A DNA stretch of 64,000 nt, taken from assembly GCA_043228905.1 (NCBI GenBank), contig JBHGNT010000158.1, positions 1 to 64,000 on the forward strand, written 5' to 3'. A program made the translations under genes and the position numbers. The notes beneath the pieces were generated by a model that was given only the letters and a program-made list of their open reading frames with translations, ran no database searches and was not told the DNA's origin. This DNA is from Azolla caroliniana (lineage: Eukaryota > Polypodiophyta). Shown in pieces: positions 1 through 12,082 of this stretch. The first letter of the stretch is position 1. Every line of letters begins with the position of its first letter.

Positions 1-2040
1 AGACTTGCACGCTATGCATATTAAAGAAAATATCCCCCTTCGTTTATAGTTTGGGTCACACTTTAGGACTTTGTTGGTTGAAAAACTTTGGATGATAAAA
101 GTTGTCATTCTAAGGCTAAAGATATTTTGATTTCTCTCTTTTATTTAAAGCTTCTTAATTTCCATTTCTCAAATAAGCCACGAGGTATAAGTTGTGTATT
201 GTTTGGTGACTTTGGTCTTTTTATGGGCCATGTTTGACCTCTTTAAGTAAGTTGATACACCTCGTGCTATATTTTTGAGTTCTTCGCTCTATATAAAGTA
301 TTATTTGTAACAAGGCAATGTACGCAAAAGCGCCACACTTACCACTAGTTCTTCGAAAACATTGACATTGTTAGTTTTGGGCAGTTTCACATCGACCAAT
401 GCGCAATAAAAATGTGAAATGCCTTAGAAAATGATATGAGAACACAAAAATGCCCCCTCAACCACAAAATTTTACTTCCAAGATAAAATGGACTCTCGTG
501 CAAATGATTCAAACTCTCATTATCAAACACATTGAGATGACTAGATGTAATAAACAAGCAGTTACACAAATGAACATTGCCATATATTTTGAGTGTGTTT
601 GAGAATGGTATTGTCAAATGAGAAAATAATGATAAGAGATGCTACCAATGCAATCCATCGCTTATAACACATAATCCAAACCCACTATATCATCAATTTG
701 CCCAAATGACCAAGAAGATATGAATGTTGTGTCATGATGGTAAGGTCAATACATTTGTTTATCTTTGCTAAGTTGTTTTGATTCAGACGTATTCCAACAA
801 GCGAATAAAGTTTAAACTTTTGAAAGCTACAAAATGAGATACTATCGTCTTCCATCATCGAGGGAAATGACTTATTCATTACAAGAGGGTGATAGAATAT
901 ACTCATCTCTTTTCAATAGTGGATATGCCAAGGGCTAATGACCTTGGGGTTAGAATCCTTGCATGATCTTGCATCTCGACACACGTGTGCACGAAGACAT
1001 GACACATAGCTAAATGTCATATTAGTAATTAAGAGAGCACCATGTCATCAAGTCTACTCCTTCATTCTCCAATGTGTATATGAAACTATACCCATGTTTT
1101 ACATTGAAGAATTTGAACGATCGAAGTGCGAGTAACAATGATCTCCACAATAATGCATCCTTTATTCAAAAGAAATGTGCACATAGGATATTCGTGGATA
1201 ACAAAACAAAGTGCAGTGACAGAATTTGTGGTATTGCAAGAACCAAAATGTTAAAACAACAAATAATACAAGGTAAAATCCAAATACATATGTAAGTCAA
1301 ATTTCACAATAGTACGATACACATGCACATCACACAAGAAACGCCCTTTGTTATCCACGTGGCTAAGGCAACCGCTCAATGAAATGTCTTTAGGGTGGAT
1401 TGTCAAGTTATCACGATACAATAAAGCTCCAAAGCAAAGGGTTTGAGTCTTAACGTGGCGCCGATTTCATGCTCGATGAGAAAAGGGTTAAAAAAATAAA
1501 AGGCACTCTTGAAGTTGTTCAAGCCAAGGTTAACAAGATATTACCCACATACCAAGGCAATACATTAAATACCGAGGATTCTGACTTACAAGCAATTGTA
1601 TGCAAGGCAATAAGCTTGGAATCAAGCAAACACCCACACCTTTTCTCATTCATACTTGCTTCACACATTTGATGGATACACAAGAAGGGAGGTAGTAAAA
1701 GAAACATCGAGGCATCGATATATGGGCGGCTAACCGGTGGATGGATGGGCGGGTGCCGGACATTTCGGCCTCAAGAGGAGCCATTATGATATCCAACATA
1801 TGTATATGGATGTATGTATGTATGTTAACACAAAGAAACACCATGGTTGTTTGTGTTGTTGAGTGCATCATATCATGAAGAAACAAACAACATGTTTTTT
1901 TGCTTGTGTTGTTCAAATGTTGAGTGCATAGCATAAACATGACATGATAAACCCCAAAACAAGAAGAAGAAGAAGAAGAAGAAGAAGAAGAACAGAAGAC
2001 ACAATGCAAAAATGCACTAGGCGCATCTACTCTGTTTTTT
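1..2040. other. intergenic, no gene recognised
   Basis: AT-rich sequence with only short open frames (up to about 75 codons) that show no domain I recognise. A run of GAA/AGA triplets lies at about 1964-1992. Phrases resembling degenerate transposon ends or tRNA-like B boxes occur near 940-960 and 1440-1450 but are not convincing. Nothing here is supported as a gene. Confidence 0.5.
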
Positions 2041-2044
2041 GAAG

Positions 2045-2335
2045 ACCAGAGCAGAGTAGAGCAGAACAGGGGAGCAGGATTGAAGAGCAGAACAGAACAG
2101 GGGAGCAGGATTGAAGAGCAGAACAGAACAGGGGAGCAGGATTGAAGAGCAGAGCAGAGCAGAACAGAACAGAACAGGGGAGCGGGATTGAAGAGCAGAG
2201 CAGAGCAGAGCAGAGCAGAACAGGGGAGCAGGATTGAAGAGCAGAGTAGAGCAGAGCAGAGCAGAGCAGAACAGGGGAGCAGGATTGAAGAGCAGAGTAG
2301 AGCAGAACAGAACAGGGGAGCAGGAGCAGGAGGAG
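2045..2335. repeat. purine-rich minisatellite upstream of ATXR2
   Basis: About seven imperfect units built on the core GGGGAGCAGGATTGAAGAGC, separated by variable runs of AGAGC/AGAAC. The plus strand is almost entirely A and G with scattered C and T. It ends about seven bases before the ATXR2 start codon, so it probably forms part of the 5' leader or core promoter. All frames stay open across it, which creates long artificial reading frames on both strands. Confidence 0.85.
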
Positions 2336-2341
2336 GGAGCA

Positions 2342-5300
2342 ATGGAGGAGGTCGAGGGAGGGCTTCCTCTCGCCCACCACCACGACTCCATGGAGCTAGC
2401 GCACGCCTCTACCATCTCTCGCTTGCTTGCTCCGCCATCGCCTTCAGCCTTGCAGGTGCTTCGTCTGCCCTTCATGTACGTGTTCATGTGCTGCCTAAGC
2501 ATTGTCCCATGCCTCTCTACATACTTATCCCCCCATCTTTCTTTCAAACCATTCTTCTCAAAATGTTATCTTTTTTCTCCCCATCACTGACATCCTTTTC
2601 GCTGTCAATTCCATTTTGGTTCAAAATTTACTGAAGAATGCTGATTTCCTTGTCTCTAGAACGTTAATTCGTCCCTGCAAGAGACAGTGCATGTAACTAG
2701 CCCTTTTCTTTCATCACAGGCTTATTACACTAGGCTCATGGAGGAACATAACTATTCAGGGTTGGAAGTGAAGTACATTGGGAAAGACATTGGAAAAGGT
2801 GCATTCTTGCTGGGTCATTTGTTGAACAATTCCTATTCTACCGATAGGTGATGTCTACGTTGGTCTTACTGACAATCACAAATTAATGCAACTCTTTACA
2901 GGTGTTTTCGCTACAAGAAATTACGATGAAGATGAACTCGTGTTTAAAGAGCATATGCTTGTTGGGGCACAGCATAGCCATAACAAGGTACAACTACCAG
3001 ATGTAAAGAGATTAACTTAGTGCTTAAGATGTGTCTTTGTAGAAATTAAAATTATAAATGATTGAGACAAGCCTGTAGTAAATTCAAATGCTGGAAATTT
3101 GTTTTTTGTATTTCCACCAAATATGGCTCATGGATAATTATCTTTCTGGTACTGTATATGAATTTTCTTCTGAATGGGTAGAAAACACATACCATCCATT
3201 CAAACTCTCGTCTCTCTGCCTCTCTCTTCGTGGCAGTTAAATCATGCAATGTTCTTGTTTCCAATTTGCACAGGCCGATGCATTGGTTTGCAGCTTCTGC
3301 TACTGTTTTGTTGGGTCGATTGAACTGCAAATTGGAAGGCGCATCCATGCATACATGCAACAGGAAGTTGATAAGTCTGGTTCCACTCTTAATGATAAAT
3401 CATCTTCCTCTGTCATGGGCTGTTCTGATCATACAGATTGCAATGAGAAAATGTTGAGGGACAGTATTGACCTGCCTGATGGTCTTGTAGAATCATTAAT
3501 CACTGGGAATATCTGCCTCCCATATTCTGATTGCTTTTCGTTACCATCAATAGTGAGCTGTATTGGTGGCTGTAAAGAGGAAATCTTTTGCAGGCAAGCT
3601 TCATCATTTGATACAATGTCTTAGAACTCAGATATATTATTTATCTTCTGATAAGCAGAGAACTAAAACATTGGAAATTTTTCATGACAGTGAAAGCTGT
3701 GCAAAAGCAGCATGGGCCTCCTACCATTCATTGCTTTGCACTGGACCAAAATCTCTCTGTCAGAACAAAGATATGCTTCTCAAGTTCATCAATCATGCAG
3801 ACGGTATGCATTTTTTCTTCATGAATCCTCAATCAATTTGTGGTCACAAATATCACCAAATGATGTTATTTTTCTTCATCTACAAACTTAACTGAGCATG
3901 TTTTAGAACCGTTTTTTGTTGTTTAGTCACATTTGGAAGGTGTCGAGAATTGTGAAATGACACAATGATTCTTGTCTCTTGTTATGCCTTTGTTTGATAT
4001 TGTACATCTCTGATTTTTTAAGTCATAATGTGTAACATTCTGAGACAAATTTTATATATTGCAGAAACAAATGATATTTTCCTTGTGGCTGCCAAGGTAT
4101 TCTTTAAGAGCTTGTTATTTCTTATGACAATGTTTTAAATATTACCTCTCTCTCTCTCTCTCTTTCATAAATAATGGCTTTCATTACGAAAGAAAAAAAC
4201 ACACTACCATGACTAACTTGCAACAAAGTATAGCACCCTTATAGGGATCTAAATGTCAAATATGATGATATGTGAGCTTGCAGAGTTCTCTCTTTTCATG
4301 GTTGAAGTTTTGTGACTTCTCTAGCACTATCAGGTGCCACAAAAGAAGTCCTTTTAACTTTACAACATATTTTCTCACCCCAACTTACGAAGCAAACTGA
4401 AGGCATTCTGCATATTCCAATTGAACTATAGCCCCCAAGACCTCAAGAACTAAAAAATAATTTGGAATGAGGCATTAGTTCATTGTTCTCAAAATTTATA
4501 AAAACCCAATTGAATGAAGATAGTCATACTCTAGTTAAAGACATCCATACTAAATTGATACATGAAAAGAAGTGATGTGTACTATGTTTTAACTCCACGG
4601 AACAAAAGAAACACATTCCTCTAACAATGTTTCTTTTGTTCAATGCATCCCCCAATTCTAAAGCTCCAACCATGACTCTCCAAATGAATACCTTAGCTCG
4701 ATCATCAAGCAAGAACACTAACATGCCTTGATCATTTGAAACCACTAAGTAATGGGCTTACGAAACCCCATATCTTTATAACCCTTTCTTCCATCCATTT
4801 ATGGTTTTCAATCAACTTGTGATAAGTATCATTTATTGATCTTATAGTCAATCTCCTATTTCCAACAAATGTCCAATCAAGCTCTTGAGATCCCCCATCT
4901 AAATCAGGAATTGGCTCATACGATGATAATAATCCTTGCAACTTGTCCCAAATAAAGGAATAACATCTTGGAATACAAATGTTGATCTTATTGTTCGAAA
5001 GACCATTCATTTTCTTTGTGACACCAACCTCAAATTCTTGGCTATTACCAAACCTAGTCTAGCCATCCCATTAAATTGAAGGTCAAGAAGTTGTTTACCT
5101 TCCCACCTTAACAACCTTGATGTTGCCAAAACCTCCATTTGTAATGAATTGGCACATCCCTTTCTCGTGGAGGATGCCAAGATGTCAACAAATGATTAAC
5201 ATTAGAGACCTTGCACATTTGATATCCCTTTTAGAATTGACATTCCACCAATTAGCTTCAACCGTCATGTTTCCAAGTTGAATACCCGTTTTCTCTATAA

Positions 5301-7067
5301 AGTATGCCACCATTTCTGTCGAAGGTTGTGCACCCTTTAAACATAAATCAAATGGAAGTAAATCGATGAGCCACCATATGCGTATATAAAATCTATATCG
5401 ATGCCTGACCAAGACGCTTCGGAGTACAAACATCATCCCTGCTAGCCATGACATGACACTTTTCTCTTTTCTCTTCCATAACATTATTGGCATTGATTGT
5501 GACACCATCTCAAGAGCTTTCTTCAACCATGGTAGCAAAGGAAGATAATAAGATATCATAGAGACCATAACGGATTGGAGCATGTTAAGCCGTACATGTA
5601 AAGGCTAGAATGGAGGCCTCCAACACATAAACTTATCCTCTAATTTTTAGATACCCATTCAATAAGTTTCACGTGAGAAACTTTTACAACATTAAGAGTG
5701 GTATATGTATTGTGAACATGAACCACCACAGAAATAGCTGTTGGATGGGTAATTAACAGAACAGGGTTTGTTAGCAATAGATACAACAAGGAAAGGGACA
5801 ATTGAAGATGATTAGGCAGAGAGATGGATTGATTTGCCCTCATGATGCAATGTCCTGACCTTTTATACCGATCTTGTGAATATGTGTCTGTAGGGTTGTG
5901 CAATAGAAATACTCTTTACAACAAAAGAAGAGATGGATGGTTGATGGCAGAACAGGACGAGAAACTGGAAGGCAAGCATTGCTTCATGGACAGGGAATAG
6001 AATAAGAAAACAAATGTGTTCAAAATTTGGGAAGATGGGAGTCAACATCCCAAGGCCACAGATCCAAAAAAGATGCACTTCCTTTGCAATCAAAGCTTTA
6101 TTATACACATGTAGAAGCATACACAGTGTGCTTCCCTTTTTATTCATGAGGAGAAAATTGAATGTAACATGGATATGGAGATAGTCATACCTACTGTGAT
6201 TGGTGACTTTATTGGCTTCCTTTAACTTTATTGATCTTATTATTTGCAAATTATGTGCTACGGATTTATATTGTCAATACATCACACCATCTTTTAATAC
6301 AGGTTATATCAGGTACCATACTGAAAGCTTTGAGCTTGAAACAGCAAACAACAATGTGTTCAGATTACACGCTACCTAACAAAGAATATGGCGAATTATT
6401 GCTTCTTCAGGCATGGGAGCCTTTTTCTATGGGCTTCAAGCGCTTGTATGAGAATGTTTCTATATGTTTGGTATTGTTTAGCAAGCAAGTCAATGTTGTT
6501 TGGGCTGGGTTTTAATGTTGATTATTTTAAATGTATAGGTGGTGGAAGTCTGTGGCGTTACCTACAGACTTGGGAACAGATGATGAATTGGAATTTCGAA
6601 ATCAAATTAGGGAGCTTGCTTCTGATGTTAGTTTTGTGGCCATACTTTTCTTTTACAAGTAAAGTAATAAATATAATGTAAGGAGGGGGTACTGTTAGAG
6701 ATGAATAAGGGGAGGTTTACCTATTACGTTTGCAGGTGACACATTTGTTTCTTTGATTAAAGGTCCAGACGATGTGCAAAAACCTTTAGATGGATGGCCA
6801 GTTTCTGTTGTTCATTGACCTTCTGTATAAATAGTAGGAAAAGTAGTCTCAAATTATTGCAAAAAAATGTTTATGTAGCCTTTATGATTCAGTACTATCA
6901 TTAATTAATACGAACTTGGGGGGGGGGGGGGAGAGAGAGAGAGAAGTAGCTAGTATCTTTTTAACATCTACGGGAGATTGATTGCGATCTATGAGACGTG
7001 GCCTAGCCCATGGAGAGGATTGCAATTTTATGTCTTTGCTGTTACGGTGCAAACCATCAAGTCAACA

Positions 7068-7114
<47 letters not shown>

Positions 7115-9413
7115 GGGAGGATGGTGAAAGTAACATTTTTGCATTTATATTAGTCCTTGAATTTGCTGAAAGGTGCAATTTTTCAAGAGGAGTATGCTGC
7201 ACGTATCCTTAACCAAATATTTCTGTTGTTTTGATTACATAATGAAGTTTCTAATAATATAATTTAGAGTTCTCAAAAAAATGGAAGGATGTATGGATGT
7301 TATTTTGTTATCCTTAACCAAATATATTTCTTGTAGTCTTTTCGTTGGAGGTGTATGGACACATTATTGGAATGTTTGAGTTAAATAACCTGTAAGTTTC
7401 TGGTTTTACTGCTCTTGATGAGTTTGCTATGTCCTTAGTCAGAGATTAATTCACAAGGCGTTATGATTATGCATTGGTATGGTGTCCTATATAATACCTG
7501 TACTACAAAAGAAAGTTCTAAATTTGGCATGGCTCTGTATCAGATAAATCACCTGCCATCTAAATATTTTATATCCATGTTTAATTCAAGACATTATTGT
7601 ATTATTGTTGTAATAACAAATAGTCTAGAATACCCCCCAAAAATTTGTCATCTGGTTTGAAACATGGTTTTGGCAATATCTTTCTTGTATGAATCATTTC
7701 CCTTAATTGTGACAAAATGAACTAGATACGAGTAAAAATTGAATTATTAATCTGAGTTTGCAGTTGAACCACATTTATAATAATGTGAATTATGACAATC
7801 AATAATGAGATCACATAGGAACAATGAGTGGTTTTTAAAGTGACTGCGTCAGTGTCTATAAGCCGTTGCAGAACTCAGGTAGCTTACTCATGTATACGAA
7901 TTGTGCTGCAACTGTTTAGCATATATTTAGAATTTCGTCTTTGCCCTAGATCACATTTACTTCCATGAGGTTCTTGCATAAATCTAATGTTAGAAAATTT
8001 CTATTTTGACAAGGGATCTTGTTGTTGCTTCCCCTGTGGAAGACTATTTTATTTTCATTGATGAGCTTCCAATCGAAGAAAAGGTGTCTATAAATTCTAC
8101 ACTATGATGATTTTCATTATAAGGATGATTCTGGCTGAGTGAGTGACTGATGTGTGTTCCAATTGGAAAATCAGGTTGAGATTGAGAAGATTACAAAACC
8201 TTTATTGGATGCTTTAGGTGATGAATACGATGTTCCCTGTCAAGGTACATACTTTACATTCCGGATACAATGTTTTTTCTGTGTCAATGGTTACTGAATG
8301 ACTTGGAAGTATATCCTTAGGAAAGAAAGAATGGATCTTACTAAAGAAATAATTATATGTTAGCTGAATGTATTTTTACAATGTGTTTTGTATAATTTAT
8401 TTGGTGAAGACTGTCTTTCTTAATTACTGTGGTTATTTCTTTTCTGTTCTATTCAGGAACTGCGTTTTTCGCATTACAAAGCTGTATCAATCATTCATGT
8501 TCGCCAAACATACGAGCGTTTAAGAGAGACGAGGCAGGACTCTTATGATAATAAAATTTCCCTTTTTCTCTAGACTAGTAATTATTTCTTGCCTAAATAG
8601 GTCAGCCTAATCATAGCCCATTGAAAGTACTTGTGTATATCAATGTGAGTACATAATATGTATTAGTTGCCTATAGTTTAATTTCTTGGGAATAGATGGT
8701 CATGTATATTTAGTAAGCATTGACAAACATGATACGAATCGTGTCTTGACATTTAACTGAATGTAATCTTTTGACATATGATTTACAAATGTTTTAGGAT
8801 AAAGATGGCCAGGCTGTGTTGCTTGCTAGCAGGCCAATCAAGATTGGGGATCAGGTACTTCAGACCATGTTATTTATTTAGTGATGAGAAACTTCTATGA
8901 TATAATTATTTATAGGGCACTGCGATATAATTCTTAGACAAGTGTCCAGATGATGAATGCTATTCTAGGTATTGAGTGATTTCTTGTTTATAGGGTTAGT
9001 ATTAAAGAATGAAATATCAATTTGTGCTGTCAAGAATGGATTTAACGTGTGAAAAGTAGCAAAAGGTGATGCTGCATAAACCTAGGTAGTTCTTATGAGC
9101 AATAACACGCGAAAACAAACTGAATTTACTCATATGACAAAGACTATGGAATTTTGGGGAGGATTCCATTTCCCCTCTGAATTGCGCTGAACTTGTTTTC
9201 TACAGAAACAAACTTGAAAATTAGGCCAAAAATCTTCCTTTAATTTTGATCAAGTTCTTTGACTATTATAATTGTGGGTTGCCTTTCTAATGCCAGATCA
9301 CACTCTCGTATATTGATGAGAACTCTGAGTTTGAAGAGCGCAAGGCAATGCTCAAAGACTATGGCTTTGTCTGTAGTTGCTGTAAATGTCTCAAGGATTC
9401 AACAACTCTGTAG
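2342..9413 (+). CDS. ATXR2: ATXR2-like SET-domain histone-lysine N-methyltransferase
   Basis: Fifteen coding exons join in frame to 489 residues (Arabidopsis ATXR2 is of similar size): 2342-2455, 2720-2798, 2902-2987, 3274-3593, 3691-3803, 4065-4096, 6303-6445, 6539-6626, 7154-7202, 7337-7391, 8014-8083, 8175-8244, 8457-8533, 8798-8854, 9297-9413. The family transfers methyl groups to histone H3 lysines in the nucleus. The SET domain begins around residue 60 (GKGVFATRNYDEDEL) and is split by a MYND-like cysteine-rich insert (about 94-230). The core SET motif NHSCSPN is at about 418-424, ITLSYID at 452-458, and post-SET cysteines (CSCCKC) at 477-482 near the C terminus. Two introns (3594-3690 and 8534-8797) appear to use GC donors; both are forced by frame. 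The chosen ATG gives an N terminus like known plant ATXR2. The frame stays open upstream to 2234 only through the minisatellite. Intron 6 (2.2 kb) holds an antisense LINE remnant. Confidence 0.9.
4524..5583 (-). mobile_element. decayed LINE (non-LTR retrotransposon) 3' part in ATXR2 intron 6
   Basis: On the minus strand three broken frames (5583-5185, 5010-4732, 4745-4524) resemble consecutive parts of the C-terminal half of a plant L1-like ORF2. The first has LLPWLKKALE and a downstream region like the part following the reverse transcriptase. The last resembles the zinc-binding zf-RVT domain (KVFIWRVMVGALELGDAL, then a CFFC pair and a His/Cys pair). Frameshifts and stops separate the pieces, so it is dead. 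It lies antisense inside the host intron. Confidence 0.7.
6918..7112. repeat. G-run and GA microsatellites in ATXR2 intron 8
   Basis: A run of about 14 G followed by GA dinucleotides at 6918-6945, and a longer (GA)n tract at 7075-7110. Both are intronic low-complexity sequence. They were probably copied or expanded independently. Confidence 0.85.
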
Positions 9414-9697
9414 GTTCTATAGGCTATCTGCCAAGCTTCTATGTGGTCCAACAAGTAAAATACAGGAGTGGTTGATGCAATCTTCTCAAATGCTTGGCTG
9501 AATTTTCAATTTGTTTTGACAAGAGGTCTTCCTGTAGTTGCTGTAAATGTCTCAAGGATTCAACAACTCTGTAGGTTCTATAGGCTATCTGCCAAGCTTC
9601 TATGTGGTCCAACAAGTAAAATACAGGAGTGGTTGATGCAATCTTCTTAAATGCTTGGCTGAATTTTCAATTTGTTTTGACAAGAGGTCTTCCTGTA
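9373..9697 (+). repeat. recent tandem duplication covering the end of the last ATXR2 exon
   Basis: Two adjacent copies of a 161 bp unit, 9373-9533 and 9534-9694, with only one difference noticed (C versus T near 9487/9648). Each copy carries the last dozen codons of ATXR2, its TAG stop and about 120 bp of 3' sequence. The first copy supplies the real stop at 9411-9413, so the second would be untranslated. The shared CTGTA at the junctions suggests replication slippage or microhomology. Confidence 0.95.
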
Positions 9698-12082
9698 CTT
9701 GTGACCTCCTTCGAGAAATTCTATTTGATACCATTATACAGGAAGTAATAAACACCACTTACTCCACAGGCGGGAAATAGAAATAACTTCATTTATTCAT
9801 ATAAAAATGCAAATTTACTTTATTTCATCCCCCAATTATTGGCGTGAATTTCTGTTGAGCATTAATCATTTATATTTTGATTAGTTATGAATACCGTTTT
9901 ATTGATAAACCATGATAACAGGGACTGGTTTGATGGAACACTTGTTTGTTGGGCATTCTTTGGGAAATAGTATAGTTTGGGAATGATTTACTGGGGGGGT
10001 TCTACTTCAAATTTCTAGTCTTTTGCATATGTTTTGAGCAGTCTCCGTCGATTATATTGTAAGCTTTCTGTAGCGATTTGATGGCAGCATGGCTTTACTC
10101 ATTGGAAGGGATCACGTAGCAAGTTGCAACTATGGTGCCCACCATATTTTATTATATGTATATGCATGTGCATATGAACAGGCTAGATAGAAATATGTGG
10201 GAGCATTGACAACACCATTTATGAAAAGTGTTATGGAAAAAGCAAGCTAACTTTTATTTTGTGGAGTGGCTGGCCCATATGCTATATTGATATATGCACT
10301 CACCTCTGATCTGGACAATTCTGTAAATGATATGGATATATGCGCTCACCTCTGATCTGGGCAATTCTGTAAATGATATGAATATATGTGCTCACCTCTG
10401 ATCTGGGTAATTCTGTAAATGATATGGATATATGTGCTCACCCCTGATCTAGGTAATTCTGTAAATGATATGGATAATTCATACCTAGCAAATTGAATTG
10501 AAAAAAGAAAAACTATGTCCCACTACAACTATGCTTGATCAATGTTTATAAATACCATATATGCTAGTCAAAGCAATGACCATGACTACATGCTAGTCGA
10601 AAAATTAACCACTTCAGGCCATGAGAACCACCTAATTTGACATTCCAGTGGAGTCAAGGTTGATGAAACAGCTGTTGGTCAGTTGATTTGTGCATAGGTG
10701 TTTGCTGAGGTGGAACTGTTTAGGTTTTGAATAGGGAGCTAAAGAGGAAAAAAAACGGTTAGGGTTGCGATTCTAAATCATAGAGTAGATCACTAATACA
10801 GTAATAGGGAATATTGATATGCTCCAATATTCCCTGTTTGAATAACATGCACACTATAACTAAAAGCATTACAAAACTGATTGTATGCTGTATCAGTTTA
10901 AAGAAAAATGGAAGGATACAAAAACGTATTTTTTTGTATAGGTATACCATAGATTCAACAAGGTGAGATTACAAATCATTTTTGAACTCACTAAATGTGG
11001 CTTTGTTTGTAGTTTTTCTCATGGAATTGAAGATTATTAGTCTAAATGCTTGCATTAGGATTAATCACCTTAAATGCTTTTATTAAGTATTTCCTTAGTT
11101 TTTGGCTTTATGCGATGAAAATGCTAGAGATGCCTCAGCATGAAATCATCTCCCTGAACATATAACTAACGATATGTAATTAATCCATTATGAATAGTTA
11201 TGACAATGCCTTATTCCTCAACGGCTTATTAGAAATATGGCACAATTATATTGCCATGTTGAAAGGTTCCATAAACAAAAGGGATGCATGTGTGCTAAGT
11301 GATGAATTACTAACTATATACGCCAGTCAAAGAGTGGCAATAAAAATATGATATTAATAGCTCATAGTTGGAACAATAATTGAGCTCGCAACGCAAACAT
11401 AAAGAAACAAATTTGGGGATATGAGTGGTAGGTCATGATCTGTTATAGAACGTGAAATTTAAGGAACAATTGGAGAATAAAGTGTATAGTTTACTAAATC
11501 ATAGGAATCCAGTTTATCATCAATGAGGTAGTAGTCAATTCAAACTGATAGCTCAAACAAGTCTTTTGATTTTCTCCATCCAACATGGAAGTGTGCAAGA
11601 AATGAATACTTGTAGATGGATAAAACATGAAGATGTCAGGTCCTTTTTCTACATCCTACTTCAACTTTTCATCGTTAAAACATCAAAATACATACTTTTT
11701 TCTTTCTTAGACCTTGATACTCTCTATTCTTGTCTCGTAACAACTGATAAACAATGTAGACTACATGTATTGTTCATATTTACACGGTTGTCATGAGCCA
11801 CAATAAATTTACAAATGTTGTAATTAATTTACAAATGATGTTAGTGGAGATACTTATGGTGTCACTATGCATCTTCACAAATGAGATTCAATTAATTAGC
11901 ATTGCGCTGGAGATATTTCATGTGCCCAAATGTCTCTTTAGACGATTTGCACTTGGCAACAAGTCACATAGTGAATGCTTGCTCCTCTACTTGGGGTGGT
12001 CAGATGTTCCCAGAAGCATGGAAACACACAAGGAATATATCTTTATCATGGAGAATGTAAATACTCGAAAAAAATGATCATG
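9698..12082. other. intergenic between ATXR2 and GPC1 3' ends
   Basis: AT-rich, with convergent genes on both sides (ATXR2 on plus, GPC1 on minus), so it holds both terminators. Apart from a 46 bp tandem repeat, listed separately, I see no gene or recognisable element. Confidence 0.6.
10289..10472. repeat. 46 bp tandem repeat, four copies
   Basis: Four head-to-tail copies of a 46 bp unit containing CTCACCTCTGATCTGG and TTCTGTAAATGATATG. They differ from each other by only one to five bases. There is no coding potential. Confidence 0.95.

Noticed and set aside
1650-2547. Minus-strand frames of 118-230 codons with repeated Leu-Cys-Ser-Ala
   Set aside because: They are readings of the purine-rich minisatellite on the wrong strand, with no start context or conserved sequence.
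10289-10472. CRISPR-like array
   Set aside because: Units are contiguous with no unique spacers, in a plant nuclear context.
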